This document shows, in pieces, positions 33,427-45,040 of a DNA stretch of 64,000 nucleotides (the stretch's first letter is position 1; each line of letters opens with the position of its first letter). The stretch spans positions 1,394,399,501 through 1,394,463,500 of the forward strand of contig CM057456.1 of assembly GCA_016271365.2 (NCBI GenBank), given 5' to 3'. This DNA comes from Neoceratodus forsteri (Eukaryota > Chordata > Ceratodontiformes > Ceratodontidae). The position numbers and the translations under genes are program-made. The notes under the pieces are model-generated. The model ran no database searches. It saw only the letters and a program-made list of their open reading frames with translations, and was not told the origin of the DNA.

Positions 33427-35390
33427 ATGAATATGGAAACAATAATAGGTCGTTTTCTAGGAAAGCACGTAAAGGGGGGAGCATATGAACCAGTGCCTGA
33501 TGATCAACAGGCACAACTGTATTTTACTCAGCAAGTGTCCCTCCGTAATGAGGGAGTAAAAAATGAAAAAGAAATCTTTGCAAATGCATTGCAGGGGTTG
33601 TGGCAGTATAATCAAACTATTGTGTGTCGCCTAGGTAAAGAAGTGGTTCAGCTAAGGGACAAAAGGGATCAAAATGCTAAATTACAGCAACAGCTAGAAG
33701 AATTAACATTAAAGTATAAAAATAGCGTCCCAATAGATCAACACCAAGAATTAGAGCAGCAGTGTATTAATTTTAGGGAACAGCTAATAAAAGCACAAGG
33801 GGATTTGTGTCTGTTAAACAGGAATTATGCCCTCCTACAAATTAAGTTAGACCAACAGTCACAAGAGCATGCTAGTGAGACTAGGCGCCTGTACACTGAA
33901 CTCCAGGATGCCGCAAGTAAGATCCAGGAGTTACAGGGAAAGCAAGATGAGTTAGATGAACTCCTTACTGGAAAAAGGGGTGGGACAGTAACCATTCAAA
34001 TGGCACCTGTAACCACACGGGGAATGACCGCAGCTGGGGGAGCCATGTCAGCTGCAACCCGACATCAACAGGAGCAGTACTTGTTGGTGTTAACTACCAA
34101 ACAATTAAAACATAAGTTAAAAAAAGAGTATGCCGAAAAGGTTGGGCATAAGGAAGAAGCAGAGAGGCATAAAAAACAAGAGGAAAGTTACGAGAACAAA
34201 GCTAAAAAGGTACAGGCAGCGTTAGACGAGGATGAAGAGATCCACAAAGCCGCGGTGGGGGGGCAGCTCTACTAGCAGCAGCCCTTCCACTTCCAAAACT
34301 AACGATAAGATTAAAACCACAAAGGAGGAATGGTTAGAGGAGGAGGAAGAACAAGAATTGGAAAAAGATGGAGAGGAGTGGAAGGAAGTGGGGAGCAAGA
34401 CCAAAAGAACTAAGAAAATAGTTCAAGAAACCCCAGAAACCCCAGAGAATCAAGAAAGTCAGGGACCTATAGTTAAAGATTTGACTATAGAAGAAATAAC
34501 AAATTTAGGTCAAATAGTAGGTCCAATTGATCACAAAACTAATTTACCTGAACTACGACAAAAACTCAAACAGTTAATAACTACCCTCCGCTTAACCAAC
34601 CAGGACGTATGTAGGCTGGTTATGTTTAAATTGTCTCCCGCCCTGGCGGAAGCCATGCCCGAGGAAGTCCAGGGGACACATGAGGAGGCAATGCAAAATA
34701 CAAACTCGTGGGCAGATTATAATGAAGTGGTTGAAGCTATTAGGAAGGCGAGAGGGGAATCAGCAAAATAAGAGGTTGATTGGGATAGAATACTGCAGAC
34801 AAAACCACGAGCGGGGGAAGGGGCCATGGGTCTTTATCCCACAGCTCTTTGAGGTTTATCAAAGGTACGGAGGGCAAGATTGCCCCTCCAAAGATGATAC
34901 TACATTCCGGGACCTATGGATCAGGGCGTATGATCTGGATCCCACATTACAGACAGTTGTTAAATTGGCCCCAACCCAGGAGGAACGCATAACCCTCCTA
35001 GAAACCTATCTCAATGAAAAACAGCGAAAGGCGGAAGTTGCCGCCGTGACATGGACAAATGAGGGGCCACAAAAAGAAACCAGAACTTGTTTTAATTGCA
35101 AAAAGCCTGGGCATGTGATGAGTGATTGTTGGGCAAAAGGGGGCGGTAAGGAGGGACAAGGGCCACGGCAGATGGGGAGAGGCCGTGGGCAAAAAAGGCA
35201 AGATGCGAGAGATAAACCAGGTCAAGGGGGTGATAGTGCACAGGATTTACTGGATCGGTTAAAAACAATATTAGACGCAGCGGAACGAAAGAAACCAACC
35301 GCCCGCCCCAAGAATTTGATGATGATGACATCATCAGGCGGCTGGCGGCAATCAGACGGTTGGCTGAAGAATAGGGATGCGGAGGCCCGG
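33427..35390 (+). pseudogene. ERV gag (matrix-like coiled coil, capsid, zinc knuckle)
   Basis: A first frame, 33427-34275, has a long predicted coiled coil (Leu/Gln/Glu-rich, about residues 75-190). The frame then changes twice, near 34260 (beside a G-run) and near 34750. The second frame ends with LRLTNQDVCRLVMFKLSPAL. The third includes FRDLWIRAYDLDPTLQ and a retroviral CCHC knuckle CFNCKKPGHVMSDC near 35087-35128, followed by a Gly/Arg-rich tail. The pieces match capsid and nucleocapsid of a retroviral Gag, which builds the particle and packages RNA. The frame breaks mean no complete Gag. Confidence 0.8.
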
Positions 35391-36742
35391 GCCCTGACTC
35401 CCGGATGGGTATGTGCACTAACATTTGATACACAGGGGCGACTGACTGCAGTACTTAAAGTGGGAAAAAAATTGGTGATGGCTTTAGTTGATACCGGGGC
35501 AGCCGCCTCACTTACCACTATGCACATACCACTGGATCCAGGAAAACCTCCCTTACAAATAGAGGGTTGTACAGGACACACAGTACAAGGGTACATCACT
35601 CACCCTCAAATAGTTGTTTTAGGAACCAAGGTAGTTGGGGAAGGAAGATTTATAGTGATGGAGGGAAGCCTCACAGAGCAAAATATAATAGGGAATGACT
35701 TTTTGAAGAAACACCATTTAATTATTGATTTAGTCAACAAATGTTTGCGGCAGGTGACAGTTAAGGGATATAGTACTACAGCAGTACCTGAGAGTTATAT
35801 CTGGGCCTCAGTTAAATCCAATAAAGCATATAATCGGCCCGAGGTGAGCCAAACAGAGTTACAACAAATAATAGACAAATACCCCAGTGTCTGGGCGGTG
35901 TCTGGCACTGATTGTGGGACAGTTAGTGATACAGAAATAGTAGTGGAAGGACCCGACCCTGGACATACCAAACAGTACCCCATCCCACAGGAGGCAGTAA
36001 CAGGGATAGAGCCAGTAATAAATGATTTACTGTCCCAAGGGGTATTGCGAACCATTTGCTCAACAGCAAATAGCCCTATTTGGCCCGTTAAAAAACCCAA
36101 TGGTAAGTATCGACTAACTATAGATTACAGAAAATTAAATAAAGTAACCCCACAAGTTAGCCCCATCGGAAATCGGCAATCGAAATGTTTAACAAACTTA
36201 AACCTACAAGTAAAGTTTTTTCAGTCCTCGACCTGGCAAATGGATTTTGGTCCCTGCCCCTCAGACAACAGGACCAGTATAAGTTTGCTTTTACCTTTAA
36301 AGATCAACAATACACTTTCACTCGTTTGCCCCAGGTGTTCCACTGCTCCCCAACATTATTCCATCGCTATGTGCAACAAGTACTCCAAGAGGAGGGGTTG
36401 GAGCATGAGGTAATCCAATATGTGGATGACCTGTTATTGCAAAGCAGAAATATGGTGAAGCACGCCTAGTTATTAGATCGAGTGCTCAGAGCCCTAGCTA
36501 AAAGAGGTCTCAAAATCAATCCAGAAAAGGTACAGATTGCTAGACCAGAAGTGACATTTTTAGGTACCATAGTGTCAGAGAAGGGCAGGTGGGTGGACCC
36601 TGCCAGGGCTGCCCTTATACAAAAGTTACCTTTACCAACGACCGTAACAAGGCTTAGGAAACTGTTAGGGATGACCAATTTTTGTAGGGATTACATCGAA
36701 GGGTATTCTGAGATTACTAAGCCGTTGCACGCATTACTCTGA
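35391..36742 (+). pseudogene. ERV protease and reverse transcriptase
   Basis: In the same frame as the zinc knuckle, the protease active site ALVDTGAAASL lies near 35480-35512, with a NIIGNDFLKKHHLIIDL C-terminal block. RT follows with KKPNGKYRLTIDYRKLNKV (about 36090-36146). A frame change near 36180 leads to VFSVLDLANGFWSLPL (catalytic Asp) and IQYVDDLLLQS (intact YVDD, about 36415-36447). A stop at 36467 and a stop near 36740 interrupt it. No stop separates knuckle and protease, so pro is in frame with the end of gag. Confidence 0.85.
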
Positions 36743-36787
36743 GACAATCCACAGAAAGAGGACAAATTAATATGGGAAGGGGAAGAG

Positions 36788-37800
36788 TTGCAGTGTTTTA
36801 AAAAATTAAAGCAATCGTTAATGCAAGCTCCAGCCTTAGCCATCCCAGATCATGCAAAGTCATTTATAATACAAGCTGTAGCAACAGACGACACCATAAT
36901 AGCAGTGCTATTACAAAATCATTGGGATAATTTGGTCCCAATAACATATGTAAACAGACAGTTGTCTAAAGTGGAGCAAGGTTTTAGCCAGTGTGAAAAA
37001 ACATTGTTGGCAAATAGCATGGGCAGTACAGGCCTGTGAAGAAATAGTTGGGTTTAGTCCTGTGATTATCCAAACAACTCACACGCCCATTAAATTGTTA
37101 CTGGAAGGAAAGGCAAAGGGAGTCAGCCATAGCAGACAGGCTAAGTGGCTGCTAGCGTTACAGGATAAACAAGATACAGTACAAAAGCTCAATAAGCCCC
37201 ACATGATGCAGTACTTGGACTACCAAGGAGAACCCCACGATTGTGGGGAACTCATGCAGCAAGAGGCATATTTGTCCCCCCTTTGTAGAGAGACATGGAG
37301 ATGATAAAAGCTACACAATGTTGTGTGTTGATGGATCAAGGTATTGGGAAAAGGGAAACGCCTATACTGGAGCAGCTGTGTATTTTAATACTGGGGACGT
37401 TGACGAAATGAGGCCTCTAGATCAGCAGCGGTTACTCATTAAATTGTCACCAGGGGATTCGTCTCAGTATGCAGAACTGGTAGCCATATATGAGGCAATA
37501 AAGGCGGTCCCATACGGGTGCATCACAATTTGTACTGACTCACAATTCGCTATAGGCTCGTTAACCACATGGTTGCCCATATGGGCTAGAAGGGATATGA
37601 AGACATCCACAGGGGAGCATGTACGACACAGACAGCTTTTAAAAGCAATTTTAAAGGAAGGGGAAAAGCTTCCAGGGAGAATAGCTTTAGTTAAGGTAAA
37701 AGCCCACACTAATAGTAAGTATGGGTCCTTCGAAGAATGGGGAAATGAAAAGGCAGATAAATGGGCTAAAATTGCCGCCAAAGAAGGGGACCCCTGGAAG
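36788..37800 (+). pseudogene. ERV RT connection and RNase H
   Basis: Connection blocks: FKKLKQSLMQAPALAIPDHA and ITYVNRQLSKVEQGFSQCEK, with a frame change near 37010. RNase H begins near 37318: LCVDGSRYWEKG (Asp), SSQYAELVAIYEAI (Glu), ICTDSQFAIGSL (Asp), and EWGNEKADKWAKIA (Asp), so all four catalytic acids are present. It would remove template RNA. The RNase H and the start of integrase share one 365-codon open frame (37243-38340). Confidence 0.85.
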
Positions 37801-39097
37801 GGAATCAGGCCACAAGACAGGCAAAATCCAAGTAGCGTTAGTGAGGTTAAAAGGGTGGGTATTCCGCCTAACTTACAGGAGCTCCAAAAACAGGACCAGT
37901 GGATCCAAGAGAAAATAAAACAAGTGCAAAAAGATCCAAAGGTCCATGGGGCCTTTACGGTAATAGATAGTGTTTTATACCAAAGGGGAGAAGATAAAAT
38001 CCCAAAATGGGTAGTGCCTGAATCACTACAAAAAGACATAGTACTAGAAAACCATCGATGGGCAGGGCACCCAGGACAAGACAAGACATGCCAAATTATT
38101 AAAAGTAAATACTACTGGCCTGATATATCTAAAACTGTTCGATCAGTATTACAGACATGCTTAATATGCCTCCAGCAGGATCCCAAGCGAGAAAATACTC
38201 CCTACAGCGATTACCCCTCAGCAGAAGGACCTTGGGATGCATTGCAATTGATTACTAGTCATGTTCACACGCAGGGGGGATATAAGTATATGCTGGTAGT
38301 GATAGATATGTTTTCAAAATGGGTAGAGGCTCCCAGTTAAGAGTGCAAATGCTATAACAACAGCTTGAATTTTATACACACAAGTTTGTGCTAGGTGGGG
38401 ATTTCCTAATATCATAAAATCTGACAGAGGAACTCATTTTGTAAATCAAGTAATGCAGGAGATGTGCAAAATAATGGGAGTTCAGCAGCGATTACATTTG
38501 CCATATAGGCCTCGGGCCTCGGGGATGGTGGAAAGACTAAATCGGACTTTGAAAAATGCTCTTAAGGAGGCAGTATTAGATGAAGGGAAGGATTGGGTTA
38601 CACACCTCCCGGGGATTTTGATGGCCATTAGAGGGACTGTCCAGGCTAGTACAGGCTTAACTCCTTACAAGTTGATGACAGGAAGAAAAATGAGGTTGGT
38701 GCACCCACGGGATGTACCCCCACCCGGCTCAGCTACCCAAGACAAGGTCAAACACGAGCAGTTTCTAAAGGCAATACAATACCAGCTAGACAAATACTTG
38801 ACCTTTGCCGCCAGAAACATGGCGGTGGCACATGAGCAAAATAAACAAGGTAGACAGCCGGTAGCAGGATGGGGGCTACCTATAGAGGAGGGAGATGTAG
38901 TAATGGTACGAAATTGGGAGCAAAAAAATCCTTGGAAAGATGCTAATTGGTTAGGACAGTACCACGTGTGTAAAAGGTTAGGTGAGAGTACGGTATATGT
39001 AGTTAAAGTAGGTGGCAAAAGAGGGGCTGGAGGAAAAAAACAAGAATTTTGGGTACATGTTGATCAGTGTAAAAAAGTGTCAAACAAAGCTAGTTGA
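37801..39097 (+). pseudogene. ERV integrase, broken
   Basis: The zinc domain is visible (NHRWAGH and CLICLQ, about 38050-38170). The core starts at about 38225, where the block expected to carry the first catalytic Asp reads WDALQLITSHV, so that Asp seems lost. After a stop at 38338 and frame change, IIKSDRGTHFVNQ (about 38413-38450) has the second Asp and GMVERLNRTLKNALKE (about 38523-38570) the Glu. A C-terminal DNA-binding-like tail ends at 39097. It would insert viral DNA; it is inactive as it stands. Confidence 0.85.
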
Positions 39098-39111
39098 AAA
39101 TTAAAATACTA

Positions 39112-41317
39112 CACTTGATGTTTATAGCCATGAAGACCCAAGGCATCATTATCATCGGCTTGGTAACGGCCATAAAATTTTCTATAATCCTCAGACTGCA
39201 CATTAATGTGGAACAAACTAATGTCACATGTGAGTATGAACAGCCCGTTGTACTGTTAGTCAGCTGGAACTGGGACCCTGTTAATACAGACACCTACACG
39301 ACACGAGCATGGAAAGCCACCTGAACCAAAAATAACCGTACTTTTATATCTACAAACTGGTGTGTGGACATTTTTAATAGTTGGTCCAGCTGTGCATCAG
39401 AGCTTAAGACTGGATCACAGCAAAGCTACATGGACTGGAAACAAAAAAATGGGTCTTTTGTTATAAACAGGGCCACACCAAAGGACAATGGTGTTTATGT
39501 GTTAATGTTATCCTACTGTCTTTGGGGTAACAATAGTGTCTGTAACTATGCTAGTGTAAACAACTCATTGCGTGTTGCAGCCTCAGATGCCATACATTTA
39601 ACTGTAACACCAACCGAATGCCCAATTGTGATGACAGGGCCAGAGAGTGGGCTTACATCAACACCTATTGATCAAATGCTTGTAAATAATGTGAAGTACA
39701 GTAGAGTGCATATAAACTTAGATTTTTCTGGTTGGAATATAAATGTTAACAGTAGTTGTGCTGACACTAGTGTGTCAAAGTTTTATGCCACTATGTTGGT
39801 TGATATGTTAAGCGCCTTCCATGCTAAAACTGGGAGTGTTACGGCCCCTCTTATTAGTAAAGAAAGAATTAGTAATACTAGGAAAAAACGAGATTTGTGG
39901 GGAGACCTGGCTGGACTTTTTGGACCAGGAATGAGCATATGGAATAGGGCAGACCTTGAGGCCATTAAGCGGTACCAAGACCAGTTTAATACTAACACAG
40001 GAGAAAGTGTCTTGCTGCCACTTACATTAGGCCAGCAAGGATTGGCAATGGAAGAGCGTTTATCTGTGTACAATATACATGAGGTTGGCCACCTGTTTAA
40101 AGAGGTGGAGCACAAAATTAATGAAGTTGTGGCTGAGCATAATAAAGAAGTTTTTAATAATACCATAAATAAAGCTATAGTGTGTAGTGCTTATGGATCT
40201 TATGTTTTAACTCAAGTTAGCCAGTTGCTACAGGAAATTACTAATAATCAATTGCCTAATCAAATTTCTGACGCACAGTTAAAATTGTGGTATTGTCCAA
40301 ATTGCCTTAATGTTAATGATAGTAAGTGTATAACTTTTTGTATTAAAGCTCGAGCCCCACCTATGTGGTGGATTCGCAAGGTAACCAAGGTATATGTTAA
40401 ACCACAAGTATTTGAACCCAACAGTACACTTGATAGCACCATGAGGTGTCCTCTTAGTAAGACTACAAAGTTGAGTATAACAGAGTGTACTCTCAAATAG
40501 TTAAGTACAATTCGTAGGGTACCCACAAGGTCAGTATTATGCATTCGAGTCTCGCCCAGAGATCCTAGAAAAGCAGCAATGATGGGTCATGGGTAGCGCC
40601 CAACTTACATTGCTGTGAGGAAATAAACAGTCAATGGATATGCCAGTGTGACGTCATGTCGCAAACGCAACCAATCTGTGGGGAAATCCCCATAGGCCAA
40701 GCTGAAAATAATACTGCCTGGTGCCCCGTTCAGTTAAGAAGGTGGTACACTCCACAAGTCGTTGTAACCTATAATGGTACTAACCAATATTGTGTTGTTA
40801 CTAATATACCCATCTTATTTTATGAAGGACAAATGTGTACCATTTACAACCCAAACTTTTGTATCATTCCCAAACATAATGTATATATTGGTGACAAGGT
40901 GTTGCACCCTATTACCAACTCGGAGGATAAAAGTTATAATGTAACATTTGATACCCCACACCAGGCGTATGATATTAACAAGTATGCGCCATCATTTGGA
41001 GCTGTGATACCTCCTCTGTCCCTTAACGTGTGCAGTCACTTTTAAACTGAAAAGATACTCATTTAATACAAATCCAAAATTCCGCCCATAGAGCCCAAGC
41101 AGCTGTAAATGAGTTGCTCAGCGAAAGTGATAATGAGCACTTAATTTATAGCTATGCAGGGGGGCCTTTAGGAGTACTCTCTTTTAAAGCTTTACTTGTA
41201 TTGCAGGTGGTCTTAGTATTCTTGTTAATTATTGGCCTGTGTCGATTGAGACTAACCATTCGTAATGTACGCAGTGAGATGTACATGCTCCGAGGAGCTG
41301 CATTGTTGCACAAATAA
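39112..41317 (+). pseudogene. ERV envelope, broken into four parts
   Basis: The first part (39112-39324) has a hydrophobic leader and ends at a stop. The main frame 39364-40500 holds the rest of the surface subunit, a furin-type RKKR site at 39880-39891, and then a Gly-rich hydrophobic fusion-peptide-like segment and helical repeat region of the transmembrane subunit. It stops at 40500. Further pieces run 40656-41045 (Cys-rich ectodomain) and 41114-41317, which contains the membrane anchor LVLQVVLVFLLIIGLCRL. Many N-glycosylation motifs are present. The surface part shows an Ig-like pattern. It would mediate entry if intact, but stops and frame breaks make it non-functional. Confidence 0.8.
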
Positions 41318-41322
41318 TAATT

Positions 41323-41336
41323 AGGCAAAGGGGGGC
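41323..41336 (+). promoter_or_regulatory. ERV polypurine tract
   Basis: AGGCAAAGGGGGGC lies one base before the TG start of the 3' LTR. Confidence 0.7.
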
Positions 41337-41337
41337 T

Positions 41338-42055
41338 TGTAATGGGGGGGGCAAAGAAGTTTGTCCCCCATATTGCAGCCTAACCTTATTTTGGTCTGAA
41401 AACATTCTGTGCATGTATAACAAATGCTGGCCTATAGAGCTAGGTTATGTAAAAGCTTATAAAGCCATGAGAAGAGCTAAGCCACAACTGCAATATTAAT
41501 GTGCCTTTTAACGTTGTAATTTTGCAGATGTAAGTAATAGCACATATTTGGCCTACGTGATTGCAAGCAGGGATACAGGACAGTGTCCAAAATTCCCCTT
41601 TTAATTAATTTTAGTGTTTGTCTGCATATGAATAGTCCAAAATGCTTGTTAGCACATTCTTAAGTTAACGCTTATCTTTTCCTCCTGGGCTTTGGTGACT
41701 GGTAGTAGCAGTTGTTGCTAGCCGTAGGTAGTAATGGAATGTACACTATCTGTATTCTTGCTGACCAAGGGTGAGATCATACACATACCAAGAAAAAGTA
41801 CCTTATTACCTTATAAGTTGGTGTTTGTGCTGTTTTAAACCAATCATAAAAAATTCTAAAAATAGACACACTGCTTTTACTATATAAGTAAGCTTGTAGA
41901 TCCTGTTATTTTGAAGAATGTACCACTTGTAATTTCTCGCTATGATTATCATTATAATCATTAAATTCTTCCGCCATCAGTCTGTTTCCGTTCGTCTCCT
42001 TTCTAAGTATTTGTAATTGATAATTTACTAACTATGGTTTTTTCACAACGTTACA
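41338..42055 (+). repeat. ERV 3' LTR
   Basis: The TATA box TATATAAG is at 41881-41888 and ATTAAA at 41960-41965. It ends TTACA at 42055, followed by the GGCAG duplication. Confidence 0.9.
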
Positions 42056-42600
42056 GGCAGGTTAGGGATAGGCCAGTAGTTAGCTAGACAGTCTGGATCC
42101 AAGGAGGATTTTTTAAGGAGTGGTCAAACTACCGCCTCCTTAAGGGGGTCGGAAAAGACCCCCCCCTCTCCAAAGACTTCCAGACAATGTCTGCAGCGAT
42201 TGGGTAGATAACTTCTACACAACCTACTAAAAGAGGTGTAGGGCCCGGATCCAAACTACAACTAGTTGGTCACATTATTTGGATGATCTTCACAATGTCC
42301 CCGAATTCCGGCCAGCGAAAATCTAACCAGACAGACCGAGGACAAGCCACTTCTAGTCGACCATCGCAATACCCCATAGGAGGGGTCGGACCGATGCCGG
42401 ACCTGATGGCGGCAACTTTATCTGCAAAATAAAAAACGAGCAAACTTCTTGCATCTTAGCTGAGAAAAAGCTTCTCTGGGCTGAAGACAGACTGGATTGC
42501 ACAATCTGTCCACGGTCCGGAAAAGCTGAGCCGGTCGATTTTGTGCAGCAGAAATCTCTCTGGACAGGAATTCTGCCTTCTTACGAGTGATTTCTGATTT
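42056..42600 (-). pseudogene. L2 LINE, upstream part (minus strand)
   Basis: The reading on the minus strand runs from a KKAEFLSREISAAQNRPAQL frame at 42636-42418, typical of the region before L2 RT, down to the YWPIPNLPF block that joins the part at 32354. It is 5'-truncated where the Gypsy LTR resumes at about 42601 (TTTAAAAGCTCCACTT). Confidence 0.85.
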
Positions 42601-43570
42601 TTTAAAAGCTCCACTTAAAATAAAAAGAAATGTCAAGGCACTCCATGCAGTTTCGTTTGTAAAAAAAATATCTTTAAAAATATCAAAACAGAAAAATAAT
42701 TACAGAACGAATATATATTCCAACACATACAGCCTTTAAAACAAACAGGTAAAAGTTCAGTTCCTACAATACGTACATTCAGACTGGTATAATCTAATGC
42801 TTACTTTTTTCAGTGCTTTGAGGGTCTCTCTTTACTCAGAAAATATTGTCTTGTGTGTCTCTAAGGCTTGCTCAGTTGGATAAAAGAGTTCTGAGCCGGC
42901 CTTCTCTCTGAAATCATTAAATTCCGCCTTGGTGTATTAAAAGTTATATGTTACCACACTGGATGTCCCAGCAAGATTTAAAACAAAATAAGTGACATAC
43001 TCAATGTCCTCTCCTCAGGATAACTGGTCAGAACTGTTTTTTGCTCTGCTACGCATACATCTCAGAAGTTTCTTTGATCTAAGTTACTGTATTCAAAGCA
43101 AAATTGTATTTGCCTCTTTAATCCCATCTGGACCTTGGAATCTACACCTCAGGTCTCTCTGATGTAATTCAAGGGTTCCCCGGGAAATGTATATTGGACC
43201 TTCCAAATTCGTCTGGGTCCTCCCTGGTTCAGACATCAACTTCTCTTCAATGTCCATTCTGGCTTCCCTCGACACTCCTCCCTCTCAAGTTCTTCCTGAG
43301 AACTATTGTAAATCAAAGGATTTTCCCTGAGGGAATTATGAATGGCTAATCTTATTTCCTGGGATGAAAGCAAATTGACAAGGTAATTGCACCTCAGATC
43401 TCTGCAGTTTAAAATACCTCCCGTCCTTTGAACTTATCCCTGGGGGGTTTTGATGTGTGTCAGATCAGCAAAACTGTGTTTCCTCAAACTGACCTTCCCA
43501 TCACATATTTTATTTGTAATAAAAAAAAGTAATACAGCACTCGAGCACTCCGAGCTGGCTGTCTACGTCA
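42601..43570 (-). repeat. Gypsy 5' LTR, outer segment
   Basis: Continues the LTR after the L2 insertion and ends GCTGGCTGTCTACGTCA at 43570, the reverse complement of the TG-start of the LTR. The matching part of the 3' LTR is 24367-25344. Confidence 0.85.
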
Positions 43571-43640
43571 TAGGGGGTAGTCCAAAATATGGGCAGACTA
43601 GATGGACCGGCGGTCCCCATCTGCCAACACAGTCTGTGTA
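43571..43640 (+). repeat. CR1-like 3' end fragment
   Basis: ATGGGCAGACTAGATGGACC and CATCTGCC, followed by a CTATGTAT tail, are the usual end of CR1 LINEs. Only about 70 bases remain. Confidence 0.55.
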
Positions 43641-44265
43641 TCTATGTATTCTACTTTGTTACCTCTCATTATTTGTTCATTATTCCTATGTTTTTGTATT
43701 ATTGTTGATTTTGTATTGCTTGACTGTTTCGCAGTTATCTTTTGAATTGTATTCACTCCCTACTCTTCTCCAGATACACCTGCAGTAAGCCTCGGCTCAG
43801 TGTGTTTTTCCTGGTCACCGATTTGTACATAAATATGTAAATCAAACTTCTGTTATCCTCTTCCAGTTTTTCTTTTCCATTCACACTAAATATCTAAAAC
43901 TCATAATTTAAATACAGTACTTTTTTTAGACTTGGTTGAGCCTCCCCTGGAGCAGGTTGGGACCTCCCCAAGGAGACTGGCCTTAGCCCTTGAGAACCCC
44001 TGCTCTAATCCCATCTAGCCTGGATTATGGAACTTAATCTGTAGACTATCTGGGGGAACTAAGGATTCCTCTACCATGATGATATAAGCAAGAGCACTCC
44101 CTAATATGTGAAGAAGACTAAACAAAAAATGTATTTTCTTTCTCTCTCTCGCTTCACATTTATCTCCTTTGCTCTTTTCCCTTCACTGCTCTGAGACTAT
44201 GACTTTTATAGTATAACACCTACATTTAGAAGGATCTGCTTTTTCCTGTACTTTCTCTCTTAATG
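43641..44265. other. No recognised feature
   Basis: AT-rich DNA without a coding or repeat signal that I can name. Confidence 0.5.
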
Positions 44266-45040
44266 GGCTGTATTCACTAAAGTGCAGATTGCTTACGTGC
44301 CACATACCAGAGGTGCGTAGGCAACCCTAAGTGTGATTGCCATGCAGCGGCCCCCCAGCGGCATTCACGAACAGCGCACATGCCAGTTGTGCACCGGATC
44401 CCCGGCCGCCCGAGCAGCTATGCACCAGGGTGGGCTGGGGGCATGCCAGAGGGTGCACCTCGTGCATGCCCATGCACAACAGCACTGTGCACCATTCCTG
44501 GGCCCCAGCATGTCCATGGGGGGAACCTAGCATGCCACAGTACGCGCCCTTCCCCACATGTCAACAGCGGCACATGGCGGCCATGAGAACCCCCCACACA
44601 CACAGCTGCTACATCTGGCTGGGCCACCTGGGAGGACCAGGGCGGCTGCTCAGGCAATCACCCACTGGTTTCTCACTGGATGGTATGCATTGTCCCAGGA
44701 CCCCCTGTCCACTAACAGATGGGGATCCACTATGGGACGTGGGCTAGGCATCCTGTTGGATGCCCACCGGTGTCCAGCGCTCCACACCTGCATTGCCATG
44801 ATCCTCCTCTGTGTGGCTGTACGCCAAGAGGGTGGAGGTGTGGACAGGTGGCCGGCAGTCGTGCATGCCTGCCAGTGCATGCCAGTGTGGGTGTGTGGAG
44901 CAGCATGGGCGGGTTATGCGCATTTCGCGCGTGATGTCCGCCTGTTAGTTAATTGCGGCCAATAATGGCATGTTTACTTTACATATAGTTGGCCTGGGAT
45001 CTAGATTTTATTAACTTTTTTGGGAGGGAGAATATAATTA
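44266..45040. other. GC-rich block, possibly Harbinger-like MITE end
   Basis: TTAATGGGCTGTATTCACTA at 44262-44281 resembles termini of amphibian Harbinger-type MITEs. The following GC-rich DNA has overlapping open frames on both strands and no domain. The opposite end of such an element was not found. It may be the diverged left part of the element at 45041-45915. Confidence 0.3.

Larger units (their letters stand above)
32355..42055 (+). mobile_element. Endogenous retrovirus, epsilon-like, complete with two LTRs
   Basis: The LTRs 32355-33050 and 41338-42055 both begin TGTAATGGGG and end CAACGTTACA. The 5-base duplication GGCAG flanks the provirus exactly (32350-32354 and 42056-42060) and the L2 frame resumes across it. 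A primer site, gag, pro-pol and env follow in retroviral order. By eye the LTRs differ by about seven substitutions plus small indels in about 700 bases. Several frame breaks and stops disable gag, pol and env. The tRNA-His-like primer site and long env suggest an epsilon-type lineage, but this is inference. Confidence 0.9.
24017..43570 (-). mobile_element. Gmr1-type Gypsy LTR retrotransposon (minus strand), with nested insertions
   Basis: Two LTR copies flank gag, protease, integrase, RT and RNase H in that order on the minus strand. Integrase before RT is the hallmark of Gmr1-like Gypsy elements of deuterostomes. Its 5' LTR (right side) is split by a hAT-like MITE and by an L2 that holds an ERV. 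Without those insertions the element would be about 7.5 kb. There is no clean target duplication, because a G-run blurs the left edge. The LTR copies differ at several percent by eye, so it is older than the ERV. Confidence 0.9.

Noticed and set aside
41229..41423. Minus-strand frame sharing its first 26 residues with the L2 frame at 32438
   Set aside because: The shared part is translated ERV LTR, not a common gene; it only helped locate the LTRs.
44333..44965. Several overlapping frames on both strands (up to 136 residues)
   Set aside because: GC-rich, mutually overlapping, without domains; probably part of a non-coding element.
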